From positions 1 through 29,065 of the forward strand of contig DASYYE010000440.1 in NCBI GenBank assembly GCA_035946955.1: DNA of 29,065 nt. Reading direction: 5' to 3'. This document shows, piece by piece, positions 1-8,030 of the stretch. The stretch is from DASYYE01 sp035946955 (lineage in GTDB: Bacteria; Actinomycetota; Actinomycetes; Streptosporangiales; Streptosporangiaceae). The notes under the pieces were generated by a model. The model did no database searches. It had not been told where the DNA came from and saw only the letters and a list, made by a program, of their open reading frames with translations. Position 1 is the first letter of the stretch. Every line of letters starts with the position of its first letter. The position numbers and the translations under genes were made by a program.

Positions 1-530
1 TCCTCATCGCCTGGCGGCGGCTGTCTGACGTGCCTGATGAGCCGGTGCCCTGGCTGTTCGCCGTCGCCAGGAAGGTGATCGCGGGCCAGTTGCGCTCCCA
101 TTCCCGGCGGGAGGCGCTGCGCGCGCGGCTCGAGGTGACGACCGTGGAAGGAGCCGTCGCGGGCGAAGTCGGCGAGGACGTGGTGGAGCGCACGTTGGTG
201 CTGACGGCGTTCGCCGGGCTCAGCCAGAACGACCGCGAGGTGCTCATGCTGGTCGCCTGGGATGGGCTCAGCTCGAAGTCCGCGGCCGGCGTGCTCGGGG
301 TGACCCGGTTCGCGTTCGGCATGCGGCTGCAGCGGGCGCGCCGGCGTCTTTCGGCCGCCCTGGCGGCGGCCGAAAGGGCGGGCCGGCCCAGCTGGGGAAG
401 CGGGCCAGCCCTTCCGCGGCACGGCGAACAGCAGCCGCGAGGACGCCGCCACCCCAGCTCACCCGCGGGCGAACTGCTGTCACCCGTCCCAGATTCCAGG
501 CAACTCACCTCACCGAGGGAGGTGCGCTGA
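1..530 (+). CDS. ECF-type RNA polymerase sigma factor, C-terminal part (5' truncated by window edge)
   Basis: The reading frame is open from the window start (first full codon at 3), so the N-terminus is missing; the GTG at 30 is internal. The visible start LIAWRRLSDVPDEPVPWLF is the end of sigma region 2 as found in ECF factors (typically 'AWRRL..VP..PLPWLYGVAR'). A sigma-70 region 4 helix-turn-helix follows, with LSQNDREVLMLVAWDGLSS at about residues 64-82 of the visible part, then a basic helix ending in LQRARRRLSAAL. The last 50 residues are Pro/Arg-rich and look unstructured. The role would be promoter recognition for a small regulon. The next gene overlaps the usual position of an anti-sigma gene and begins one base after the TGA stop, so the two are probably co-transcribed. 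The family call is firm; the regulon is unknown. Confidence 0.85.
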   Translation, partial: LIAWRRLSDVPDEPVPWLFAVARKVIAGQLRSHSRREALRARLEVTTVEGAVAGEVGEDVVERTLVLTAFAGLSQNDREVLMLVAWDGLSSKSAAGVLGVTRFAFGMRLQRARRRLSAALAAAERAGRPSWGSGPALPRHGEQQPRGRRHPSSPAGELLSPVPDSRQLTSPREVR

Positions 531-531
531 C

Positions 532-1572
532 ATGCGCCCTTGCAATGAACTCGACCGGCTTGCTGCGGTTCGCCCGCGGATCGTGCGGGAGACCGAGGAC
601 TTGGTCGACGCGGCCGAAGCCGAGCGCCTGCTCCGCCAGATCCTCGTCGGCACAGCGGCGCCCAGGCGGGCCCGCGTCTGGTCGCCAGGTCGTGGCCCGG
701 CCCCCCGCCGCCTGGCTGGCCTGCTGGCCGGGGGACTCGGCCTGACCGCCGCCGCGGTGACCGCCGCCGTCGTGCTGGCCTCCGGCGTCACGCCCGTGCC
801 CGGTGGTCCTCCCGGCGCCACGCACCCTGGCCCCGGGGGACGATCCGCCCAGCAGGTTCTGCTCACCGCGGCCGCTATCGCCGCCGCCACGCAGCCGGAC
901 GGCCACGGCTCTTACTGGTACGTCAAGCAGACCTGGTCCCAGCCGGGCTCTCACGAGACCGACGAGAGCTGGACTCGCCGTTACAGCGGCTACGAGTGGC
1001 TCTGGGCTGGGAAAAAGACAAACGGCCGCGTCATCAAGCTGCCCATGCCGCCAGTCTGGGGTCTCGTTGGCGATCCGGCGTTCTTCGGGCAGTGGCTGAA
1101 CGGGCCGCCCATCAAGGTGAGGCCCCAAAAGCTGCCGTCGGCCGGTTTCCGGCTGCCCGGCCAGCTAACTTTCGGCCAGCTCCAGAAGCTGCCGGCGAAC
1201 CCGGAAGCGCTGAAAGCGAGGATCATCGCCATCAACCGCGCCTACGAGCGCCTGCCGGATCCCCAGTACGTGGCGGTGTTCCTGTCGCTGACCAGCCTGG
1301 TCGCCGAGTTCCCGGTCCCGCCGCAAGTCCGCGCCGCGGCATTCCGCGCCATGGCATCGCTGCCCAACGTCACCAGCCTCGGCCCGGTCAACGGAGGCCA
1401 GGGCCTGCGGCTGTCCCTCGGCGGATCTCACTACGCCACCCTTGTCGTCAACACGACGACGTCGCAAGTCAGCGACATTCTCAGTGTCTCCGGCGTGGCC
1501 CAAGGGGGAGGCCAGCGGACGATAACCGCTCAGTGGGTGAACCGTGTGCCCGGCGCCGGTGCCCGGAAGTAA
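532..1572 (+). CDS. Membrane-anchored CU044_5270-family protein, partner of the ECF sigma factor
   Basis: 346 residues, ATG start one base after the sigma-factor stop, with GAGGGAGG at 515-522 as ribosome binding site. The N-terminal ~60 residues are cytoplasmic and contain an acidic helix (residues 20-40), followed by one hydrophobic span at about 61-84 and a long extracytoplasmic part. This layout, and the motif GSYWYVKQTW followed by ESWTRRYSGYEWLW, matches the CU044_5270 family, typically encoded directly after actinobacterial ECF sigma genes. It is probably an anti-sigma-like sensor or envelope partner, but no zinc-binding anti-sigma (HxxxCxxC) motif is visible, so sigma binding is only inferred from position. 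A hairpin directly after the stop suggests the operon ends here. Confidence 0.75.
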   Translation: MRPCNELDRLAAVRPRIVRETEDLVDAAEAERLLRQILVGTAAPRRARVWSPGRGPAPRRLAGLLAGGLGLTAAAVTAAVVLASGVTPVPGGPPGATHPGPGGRSAQQVLLTAAAIAAATQPDGHGSYWYVKQTWSQPGSHETDESWTRRYSGYEWLWAGKKTNGRVIKLPMPPVWGLVGDPAFFGQWLNGPPIKVRPQKLPSAGFRLPGQLTFGQLQKLPANPEALKARIIAINRAYERLPDPQYVAVFLSLTSLVAEFPVPPQVRAAAFRAMASLPNVTSLGPVNGGQGLRLSLGGSHYATLVVNTTTSQVSDILSVSGVAQGGGQRTITAQWVNRVPGAGARK

Positions 1573-1578
1573 GCCGGC

Positions 1579-1604
1579 GCTCAGGCTGTAACTGCTGCCT
1601 GAGC
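1579..1604 (+). terminator. Hairpin terminator after the sigma-factor operon
   Basis: Perfect 8-bp inverted repeat GCTCAGGC (1579-1586) and GCCTGAGC (1597-1604) with a 10-nt loop, 6 nt after the TAA stop at 1570-1572. There is no T-tract, as is common for actinobacterial intrinsic terminators. Confidence 0.6.
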
Positions 1605-1709
1605 CGTCCCCGGCCGTCGGCGCCCTGGTCGGCTCACTGGACCTTCCCTCGCTACGGCCTGGCCGCGTGGCCCGATTCGACATCCAGAGTTAGGTTGCAG
1701 GAGGCTTGC

Positions 1710-3117
1710 ATGCGTTATCGCACGTCCTTTCCAGCCATGCCCGGCCGGGACCGCCGGCCCGGCGTGTGGCGGTCTGCTGCCGGTGTTGCCCTGGCCGCAG
1801 GAGCTGGCCTGGCGCTTGCCGCGATCGCCCCGCCCGCCACGGCCGCCTCAGGTACTGGGCCCGCCACAGTGACTGTGTATGGGCCGAAGTCTCTGACCGG
1901 GTCTGGGGCGGCTGCCCTTGCCGTGTCAGCAGCCGGCAGATACCCGCTACGGCCGGGAACCGGCAGCGGCGCGGTCCTGTGGGAGCAGGTCGACGGGCGC
2001 CGCTACACTGTGCCGGACGTGGCGGCGCCTCACTCCCGCTGGGAGCCCGCCTCCGGCACGCGGATGACGGCGCGGCCGGGCCAGGCGCAGGCAACCCTGC
2101 GGCTCAAGGTGACCAACCTGGCCGGCCAGCCCGCGAGCAACGTGCAGGTCGTGCTGATGAACACCGACAAGGCCCAATGGGATCCGGGGCCGGTGACGGT
2201 GAATGGCACGGCGCAGGTCACAGTCCTGGCAGGCGACTACAGCCTGTTCGCCCTCTTCACCGACTTCAACGCAACGGGCAGGGCCGTGGTGGCCTTTCAC
2301 TGCGTCTACCGGGACGACTTCCGGGTCGGCGCGGCGGGCGCCATGGTGACCGTTGCGGAGCGCAGCGCGACCCAACAGCGGGCCCTGGCAGTGCCAGGCC
2401 TGCACCGCGGGCCGCACGCTGTCGCTGAACTTCAGCTCGCTCGGCGACAGCGATCCCAGCCACTTCGTGCCGCCCGTCCGGGACCAGCGCCTGCAGCCGC
2501 ACGCACACTTCACGCTCTACCGCGACGGCATCAAGCTGATAAGTGCTGACAGGGCGAGCGGCGCCGTGGTATCCATCCCGGCCGGGCCGGCCAGCTACCG
2601 CGCCGTGCTGAACGTGGACTTGACGCACGATGCCGGCTTCAGCCAGTCCACCCAGAGCCACACCGTACTGACCGTGCGGTACGTGCCCGGTGCTGGTCCT
2701 GACCTGCCTGCCGGAGATATCTGCTCCGGCGGGCCGGCGCCGGGCACCCCGTGCCAGATGCTGCCCGCGCTCACGCTTGGCTACCAGCTCGCCACCAGCG
2801 AGGCGAACACGAGCGATACCGCGACGCAGGTGCTGCACCTTCGGGTCGGTCACCTGAGTTATGACGGCGTCGGCTCCCACGCCGCCATCAGGTCGGCGGC
2901 GGTGTGGGTGTCCTTCGACGGCGGCAAGTCCTGGCGCCGGGCGAAGGTGACCGGCGTCGGCGGGCGGTACACGGCGACCTGGCCGAACCCCGCCTCCGCG
3001 GGGGACAGCAGCCCGGACATCAAGGTGACGGCGTCTGACGCCGTCGGCGGCTCGATCACCCAGACCATCACCGGCGCCTACTCGATCGTTGCCATTGGCC
3101 GTGGGGCCCGTGGCTGA
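1710..3117 (+). pseudogene. Secreted protein gene with an internal frameshift
   Basis: The ATG at 1710 has an ideal AGGAGG at 1699-1704. The first frame encodes a signal peptide (basic start, hydrophobic stretch at residues 21-40, cleavage near PPATA-A) and then a beta-rich extracellular region to about residue 225. Good coding sequence then stops, and the frame runs into low-quality sequence ending at 2549. In the next frame, coding quality resumes at about 2400 (RTLSLNFSSLGDSDPSHFV) and runs to the TGA at 3117. The two parts read as one protein of about 465 residues broken by a single-base insertion or two-base deletion between about 2370 and 2415. The content resembles the accessory C-terminal parts of large secreted actinobacterial proteins such as subtilases, but no catalytic domain is visible. 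A sequencing error would give the same picture. Confidence 0.6.
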
Positions 3118-3172
3118 GCTGGAACGATGACGGCCCACGGGCCGCCGGTCCCAGCTGGCGGCCGGTAACGCG

Positions 3173-3236
3173 GCCAGGCTGCCACGCGCCAGCCGTTAAG
3201 AATTATGCATAACGGCTGTCGCGTGGCCGACCTGGC
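3173..3236. terminator. Large imperfect inverted repeat, probable bidirectional terminator
   Basis: Three paired blocks are nested: GCCAGG (3173-3178) with CCTGGC (3231-3236), GCCACGCG (3181-3188) with CGCGTGGC (3220-3227), and AGCCGTTA (3191-3198) with TAACGGCT (3210-3217). The loop is an A/T-rich 11 nt, unusual for this genome. It lies 55 nt after the secreted-protein gene and between two convergent genes, which fits a shared terminator. It could also be the footprint of a lost mobile element. Confidence 0.55.
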
Positions 3237-3280
3237 AGCCGGGACGCTGGCGGGCTGCCGGGTGGCCGTTTCCCCAACGC

Positions 3281-3410
3281 CGTCTAGGCGCGGCGATCGA
3301 AGTAGCCACCACGCTCGCCCAGCGTGACGGTGGGCTGCTCGCGAACCGGGACATGCACTACCAGAACGTGCTGGCAGGGGAGCGTGAACCCTGGCCAGCC
3401 CGTTCCGCTA
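3281..3410 (+). pseudogene. Remnant of an APH(6)/hydroxyurea-type phosphotransferase
   Basis: In one forward frame the translation has GLLANRDMHYQNVLAGEREP followed by W. This resembles the catalytic loop of the aminoglycoside/hydroxyurea phosphotransferase family (typically 'LLHGDLHxxNVLxAEREPWLxIDPKP'). The catalytic 'HGD' is changed to 'NRD', there is no start codon or N-terminal domain, and after about 3410 the frame runs antisense through the Uma2 gene. I read it as a short decayed fragment of a resistance kinase. Its 3' end overlaps the end of the convergent Uma2 gene, so it may have supplied that gene's odd C-terminal tail. Confidence 0.5.
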
Positions 3411-4056
3411 AGCCATTCGTCCAGTTGATCCAGGTCACGGTGACCTCGATCGGGTCGATGGCGTCGATGGCGAGGATGTCTTTCTTCCGGAAGGTGACCT
3501 GCTCCATCGCGTAGGTGCCGTCCGACGTCAGGCGAAGCATCTCGACGGATACGGCGGGACCGTCGTTCTGGGCGAGACGGATGATCCAGTAGTGGCTGAT
3601 GCCCGCCCGGGCGTAGCGGACCCGCTTGACGAGCAGGTCATCAGAGCCTGAGCCAGGCGACACGATCTCGACGGCGATCAATGTGTCGGAGGCGGTTGGC
3701 TTGCCTTTCCACTGCCCCCCGCGCGAGTCGTCGAGACACCGGAAGAGCGCCAGGTCCGGGCGGCGGAAGTGGAACGGCACCTCGCTGAGCAGGACGTCAA
3801 TGTCAGCGCGGACCCGATGGCAGGTTCCCTTGCGCTGGTCGTGCTTGCGGGCGGCCTCAGCGAGCGCGTTGAGCAGGGCGTGCTGTACTGCCAAGTGCTT
3901 GTCACCGGGCGAGTGGCAGACGATGATCATCCCGTCCGATACCTCGACCTGCCTGGCAAGGTCTTCGGGGAGTGCCTCGTAGAGTTCGAGGGTCATCTCA
4001 GGTGCCTCCGCCGCAGCGCGCAGCCACGACCAGTCGGAATCCTGCGGTACCGCCAT
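3358..4056 (-). CDS. Uma2-family (DUF820) putative endonuclease
   Basis: 232 residues from the ATG at 4056; the frame is open further upstream, but that part has no family resemblance. The protein has the Uma2 layout of the PD-(D/E)XK nuclease superfamily: LELYEALPEDL near the start, DGMIIVCHSPGDKHLAVQHAL, then FRRPDLALFR (motif Asp), LIAVEIVSPGSGSDD (motif Glu) and KRVRYARAGISHYWII. Uma2 proteins are abundant in actinobacteria and cyanobacteria, but their biological role is poorly known. The last ~20 residues (after TVTWINWT) are encoded opposite the decayed kinase fragment and do not look like a family C-terminus, so the original stop may be lost. There is no partner gene; 215 nt without a recognisable gene separate its start from the thiolase stop. 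Confidence 0.8.
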   Translation of the reverse strand: MAVPQDSDWSWLRAAAEAPEMTLELYEALPEDLARQVEVSDGMIIVCHSPGDKHLAVQHALLNALAEAARKHDQRKGTCHRVRADIDVLLSEVPFHFRRPDLALFRCLDDSRGGQWKGKPTASDTLIAVEIVSPGSGSDDLLVKRVRYARAGISHYWIIRLAQNDGPAVSVEMLRLTSDGTYAMEQVTFRKKDILAIDAIDPIEVTVTWINWTNGLAERAGQGSRSPASTFW

Positions 4057-4271
4057 GCGGCTCACGCTACCCGCAAACGGCAGGCCGAACGCGGGACCTG
4101 GGACGCAGAAAATAGGGGCGGGAGGATCTGGCCGGACACAGTCACGCCGCGGGGTTGCGACCGCCACGCACCCTGTCCTGGCTCCCTTGGCCAAAGAACC
4201 GGCCGCTGTGCGCGGCGCGGGGCTGGCTCTCGCTCGACCACAGGCTCTGCCGCACCCCTGCCGCGCCACGG

Positions 4272-5426
4272 TCAGCGCAGGCGCTCGATGATGGTCACGT
4301 TCGCCTGGCCGCCGCCCTCGCACATGGTCACCATGCCGTACCGGCCGCCGGTCCGCTCCAGCGCGGACAGCAGCGTGGTGAGCAGCCGGGCGCCGGTCGC
4401 ACCGAGCGGGTGGCCCAGCGCGATCGCACCCCCGCAGACGTTCACCCTGGACAGGTCCGCACCGGTCTCCCGCTGCCAGGCGAGCACCACGGACGCGAAC
4501 GCCTCGTTGATCTCAACCAAGTCGATCTGGGAGAGGGTCAGCCCAGCACGGCGCAGTGCGTGGCCGGTCGCCTCGATCGGCGCGGTGAGCATCATCACCG
4601 GGTCGTCTCCGCGCGCGCTGAGGTGGTGGACCCGGGCGCGCGGCCGCAGCCCGTACGCGCGGACAGCCTCAGACGAGGCGACCAGCATGGCAGCGGCGGC
4701 ATCAGCGATCTGGCTGGCCAGGGCCGCGGTGGTCAGCCCGCCCTCGCGCAGCGGCGCCAGGGCGGCCATCTTCTCGGCCGTGGTGTCCCTACGCGGGCAC
4801 TCGTCCACCGTGGCGTCGCCGCAGGCCACGGTCTCCCCGGCGAACGCGCCGCTGTCGACCGCGTCCACCGCGCGCTCGTGGCTCGCCAGCGCGAACTCTT
4901 CCATCTCCGCGCGGCTGATGCCCCACTTGGCCGCGATCATGTCCGCCGCGCGGAACTGGGACACCTCTTGCGTGCCGTACCTGGCGCGCCACCCCGCTGA
5001 CCCGCTGAACGGGTCGTCGAATCCAAGTTCATGCCCGGCGGTCATCGCAGCCGCGATCGGTATCTGACTCATATTCTGAACACCACCGGCCACGACGACG
5101 TCGGCGGTCCCGCTGAGCACCGCCTGGGCGGCGAAGTGCAGCGCCTGCTGGGACGAGCCACACTGCCGGTCCACGGTGACCCCGGGCACCGCCTCGGGCA
5201 GGCCAGCGGCGAGCCAGGCGGTACGCGCGATGTCACCCGCCTGCGGGCCGATGGTGTCCACGCAGCCGAAGACGACGTCGTCGACGCAGCCGGGGTCGAC
5301 ACCCGTGCGTGCCAGCAGTGCCTGGATCACGTGGGCACCCAGGTCCGCCGGGTGCACCGCTGACAGCCCGCCACCACGACGGCCGACCGGGGTCCGGACC
5401 GCATCGACAAGGAACGCCTCGGGCAC
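4272..5426 (-). CDS. fadA6: FadA6-like acetyl-CoA C-acyltransferase (thiolase) of steroid degradation
   Basis: 384 residues from the GTG at 5426 (VPEAFLVDAVRTPVG), preceded by GGGGAGG on the minus strand. Thiolases cleave 3-ketoacyl-CoA with CoA. The nucleophile is Cys89 in VTVDRQCGSSQQALHF, the catalytic His339 lies in GGAIALGHPLGATGAR, and the second cysteine, Cys369, is in TMCEGGG; EINEAF is also present. The sequence follows, as I remember it, mycobacterial FadA6 (Rv3556c), including DDVVFGCVDTIGPQAGDIAR and GGVQNMSQIPI, rather than FadA5. FadA6 is placed in late steroid ring or propionate-side degradation, so substrate assignment here is an inference. It is divergent from the fadE26-like gene, and the KstR-type palindrome lies between the two starts. 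Confidence 0.8.
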   Translation of the reverse strand: MPEAFLVDAVRTPVGRRGGGLSAVHPADLGAHVIQALLARTGVDPGCVDDVVFGCVDTIGPQAGDIARTAWLAAGLPEAVPGVTVDRQCGSSQQALHFAAQAVLSGTADVVVAGGVQNMSQIPIAAAMTAGHELGFDDPFSGSAGWRARYGTQEVSQFRAADMIAAKWGISRAEMEEFALASHERAVDAVDSGAFAGETVACGDATVDECPRRDTTAEKMAALAPLREGGLTTAALASQIADAAAAMLVASSEAVRAYGLRPRARVHHLSARGDDPVMMLTAPIEATGHALRRAGLTLSQIDLVEINEAFASVVLAWQRETGADLSRVNVCGGAIALGHPLGATGARLLTTLLSALERTGGRYGMVTMCEGGGQANVTIIERLR

Positions 5427-5451
5427 TGTGCCTCCCCTCGGGTTACACTTC

Positions 5452-5469
5452 AGTAGAACACGTTCTACT
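5452..5469. promoter_or_regulatory. KstR-like operator between thiolase and fadE26
   Basis: agtagaacacgttctact is an 18-bp palindrome with 8-bp perfect arms around a 2-bp centre. Positions 5454-5467 match every fixed base of the published KstR consensus TnnAACnnGTTnnA. KstR is the TetR-family repressor of upper cholesterol catabolism in mycobacteria and rhodococci. The site lies 26 nt upstream of the thiolase GTG and 70 nt upstream of the fadE26 ATG, so one repressor could control both divergent units. No kstR gene is in the window. Confidence 0.75.
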
Positions 5470-5538
5470 AATACCGGACGTGCCGGGTCCATGGGCCGCA
5501 TCGGTGGCCGCCATGGGCGAGGAGACGGTGGAGCGCTG

Positions 5539-6720
5539 ATGGACCTGAGCTATACACCTGAGCAGCAGCGGCTCAGTCAGGAGTTGCGTGACTACTTCGG
5601 CCGCCTGATGACGCCGGAGGTCCGCGAGTCGCTCGCCAGCCACATGGGTGAGCACGGCGACGGTGACGCGTACCGCCACGTCATCCGTCAACTGGGCCGC
5701 GACGGCTGGCTCGTCCTCGGCTGGCCGACGGAGTTTGGCGGCCGGGGCGGATCCATGCTCGACCAGCTCATCTTCACCGATGAGGCGGCGACCGCGGGTG
5801 TCCCTGTGCCGTTCCTCACCATCAACACAGTCGGCCCCACGATCATGCGGTACGGGACCGCTACGCAGAAGGCGTTCTACCTGCCAAAGATCGCCTCTGG
5901 CGAGCTCCACTTCTCCATCGGCTACTCCGAGCCCGAAGCAGGGACCGACCTCGCGTCCCTGCGGACCCGTGCCGTGCGCGACGGCGACTCCTACGTCATC
6001 AACGGCCACAAGATGTGGACCAGCCTGATCCAGTACGCGGACTACGTCTGGCTCGCCTGCCGGACCGACCCGGACGCGCCCAAGCACAAGGGCCTGTCCA
6101 TGCTCATCGTGCCGACCGACGCCCCCGGCTTCTCCTGGACCCCCGTCCATACCGTGGCGGGCACGACCACCAGCGCCACCTTCTACACCGACGTGCGGGT
6201 GCCCGCGGATGCGCTCGTCGGTGAGGAGAACAAGGGCTGGCCACTGATCACCAACCAGCTCAACCACGAGCGGGTCGCCCTCACCTCGTCGGCCCCGGTC
6301 CGCTCCGCCCTGCGGGCGGTGCGCGAATGGGCCGCCACCACCAAGCTGGCCAACGGCCAGCGCGTTGCCGACGCCGAATGGGTCCAGCTCAACCTGGCCC
6401 GCGTCCATGCCAAAGCCGAGTTCCTGAAGCTCCTCAACTGGCGGATCGCGGCTGAGGCGGGGGAAGGGCTCGGCCCGGCCGCCGCGTCGGCCACCAAGGT
6501 CTTCGGCACCGAGTTCGCCACCGAGGCCTACCGGCTGCTGATGGAAGTGCTCGGCGCGAACGCCGACGTCCGCGAGGGGTCACCCGGCGCCGTGCTCGCC
6601 GGGCGGCTCGAACGGATGCAACGCTCCGCCCTCATCCTCACCTTCGGGGGCGGCACCAACGAGATCCAGCGTGACATCATCGCCGCCACCTGCCTGGGCC
6701 TCCCGTACAGCAGGCACTGA
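5539..6720 (+). CDS. fadE26: FadE26/ChsE4-like acyl-CoA dehydrogenase subunit (sterol side chain)
   Basis: 393 residues; ATG with GGAG at 5530-5533. It closely follows mycobacterial FadE26 (ChsE4) from start (SYTPEQQRLSQELRDYF) to end (RLERMQRSALILTFGGGTNE then IQRDI). FadE26 pairs with FadE27 in an alpha2beta2 enzyme that makes the alpha-beta double bond in 3-oxo-cholest-4-en-26-oyl-CoA side chains. Visible landmarks are the FAD/substrate segment HFSIGYSEPEAGTDLASL (about 124-141), KMWTSLIQYADYVWLA (158-173), Glu244 in NHERVAL as the probable catalytic base (equivalent to the catalytic Glu near 247 of ChsE4), and the C-terminal FGGGTNEIQRD. It is first in a two-gene operon, 15 nt from the partner. 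Confidence 0.9.
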   Translation: MDLSYTPEQQRLSQELRDYFGRLMTPEVRESLASHMGEHGDGDAYRHVIRQLGRDGWLVLGWPTEFGGRGGSMLDQLIFTDEAATAGVPVPFLTINTVGPTIMRYGTATQKAFYLPKIASGELHFSIGYSEPEAGTDLASLRTRAVRDGDSYVINGHKMWTSLIQYADYVWLACRTDPDAPKHKGLSMLIVPTDAPGFSWTPVHTVAGTTTSATFYTDVRVPADALVGEENKGWPLITNQLNHERVALTSSAPVRSALRAVREWAATTKLANGQRVADAEWVQLNLARVHAKAEFLKLLNWRIAAEAGEGLGPAAASATKVFGTEFATEAYRLLMEVLGANADVREGSPGAVLAGRLERMQRSALILTFGGGTNEIQRDIIAATCLGLPYSRH

Positions 6721-6735
6721 GCGTAGGGGACACCG

Positions 6736-7854
6736 ATGGACTTCAGCGAGAGCGAAACGCAGCAGGAACTCTCCGCCCTGGCGCGGCAGATCCTGACCGA
6801 GCGGGTCACCCCCGCGCGCCTGTGCGACATCGAGGAGAAGAGCGACCGGTTCGACCCGGAGCTGTGGGCGGTCCTGGCTGAGGCCGGCATCCTGTCGGCC
6901 GCCCTGCCCGACTCGCTCGGCGGTGCCGGGCTCGGCTTCCTCGAGCAGTGCTCGGTCCTAGTGGAGGCCGGGCGGACGGTGGCGCCGGTGCCCTACCTCG
7001 CCTGCGCCATGCTCGGCGCCGGAGCGCTGGCCACCTTCGCCAGCCACGAACAGCACCACCACTGGGCCGCGGCCGCGGGCCGCGGGGAGTCCATCCTCAC
7101 GGCCGCGCTGTCGGAGGAGGACGGCGACGACCCGCGCTGCCCTGGCGCCCATGCCGAACGCACCGGCGGACGCTGGCGGCTGACCGGGACCAAGACGGCC
7201 GTGCCCGCCGCGCCACTGGCCCGCTACCTGCTGGTGCCCGCCGTCACGCCGCAAGGCACCGCGGTGTTCGTGGTCGCGGCGTCCGACGACGGTGTCACTG
7301 TGGAACGGCAGCGCGCCACCGACGGCTACACCACGGGCCGCGTCACCCTGGGCGGCGTCGCGCTCACCGACGACCGGGTGCTCGGTGACCTCGGCAACGG
7401 CCAGGAGGTCACGGACTGGCTGGTGTCACGCGCCATGGTGGGCCTTGCTGCCCTGCAGTACGGCGTGGCCGGGCGGGCCCTGGAACTCACGGCGGAGTAC
7501 GCGCGCAACAGGGTGCAGTTCGGCCGGCCGATCGGCAGCTTCCAGGCGGTGTCGCAGCGCCTCGCCGACGCCTACGTCGACGTCGAAGCCATCCGGCTGA
7601 CCATGTGGCAGGCCGCCTGGCAGCTCGCCATGGGCCTGCCGAGCGAGACCGAGGTCGCCACCGCGAAGTTCTGGGCCGCCGACGCCGGCCACCGGGTCGC
7701 CCACACCGCGGTCCATGTCCACGGCGGCATGGGCATCGACACGGACTACCCGCTGCACCGCTACTTCCTGGCCGCCAAGCACCACGAGTTCGCGCTCGGC
7801 GGCGCCACCACTCAACTCCGCCGCATCGGTGCGGCCCTGGCCTCGGACAGCTGA
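6736..7854 (+). CDS. fadE27: FadE27/ChsE5-like acyl-CoA dehydrogenase subunit (sterol side chain)
   Basis: 372 residues; ATG 15 nt after the fadE26 stop, with AGGGGA at 6725-6730. It matches the FadE27 half of the heterotetramer: ETQQELSALARQIL at the N-terminus, DSLGGAGLGFLEQCSVLVEA, YARNRVQFGRPIGSFQAVSQ (FAD-binding arginine segment), VHVHGGMGIDTDYPLHRYF and the end ALGGATTQLRRIG. In this subunit the position of the catalytic glutamate is not conserved; it completes the FAD and substrate sites of its partner. Conservation of both halves in the right order supports a working ChsE4-ChsE5-type enzyme. No gene follows for 176 nt. Confidence 0.9.
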   Translation: MDFSESETQQELSALARQILTERVTPARLCDIEEKSDRFDPELWAVLAEAGILSAALPDSLGGAGLGFLEQCSVLVEAGRTVAPVPYLACAMLGAGALATFASHEQHHHWAAAAGRGESILTAALSEEDGDDPRCPGAHAERTGGRWRLTGTKTAVPAAPLARYLLVPAVTPQGTAVFVVAASDDGVTVERQRATDGYTTGRVTLGGVALTDDRVLGDLGNGQEVTDWLVSRAMVGLAALQYGVAGRALELTAEYARNRVQFGRPIGSFQAVSQRLADAYVDVEAIRLTMWQAAWQLAMGLPSETEVATAKFWAADAGHRVAHTAVHVHGGMGIDTDYPLHRYFLAAKHHEFALGGATTQLRRIGAALASDS

Positions 7855-8017
7855 CTATCCTCACTGGAGCGGAACACGTAACACAGCGTCTGCCCGCTCA
7901 CCGGCATGCGCCATATCATCCGCCCAGCGCGGTCAGAATCCGCGGCCAAACCCACCGCCATGATCGGCGAGGCCTATGACCCAACCGTATGGCGGCGGGG
8001 GCGTCAGCCGCTGCGGA

Positions 8018-8023
8018 TACCAT
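8018..8023 (+). promoter_or_regulatory. -10 element of a leaderless promoter for the nitroreductase gene
   Basis: TACCAT fits the TAnnnT -10 pattern and ends 7 nt before the ATG at 8031, which would place the transcript start at or next to the start codon. No ribosome binding site is visible, which agrees with a leaderless mRNA. No convincing -35 box. Confidence 0.4.
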
Positions 8024-8030
8024 CCGCGTC

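Noticed and set aside
7871..7883. ggaacacgtaaca after fadE27 resembles half of a KstR site.
   Set aside because: Only the AAC half and part of the centre agree; the other half of the palindrome is missing.
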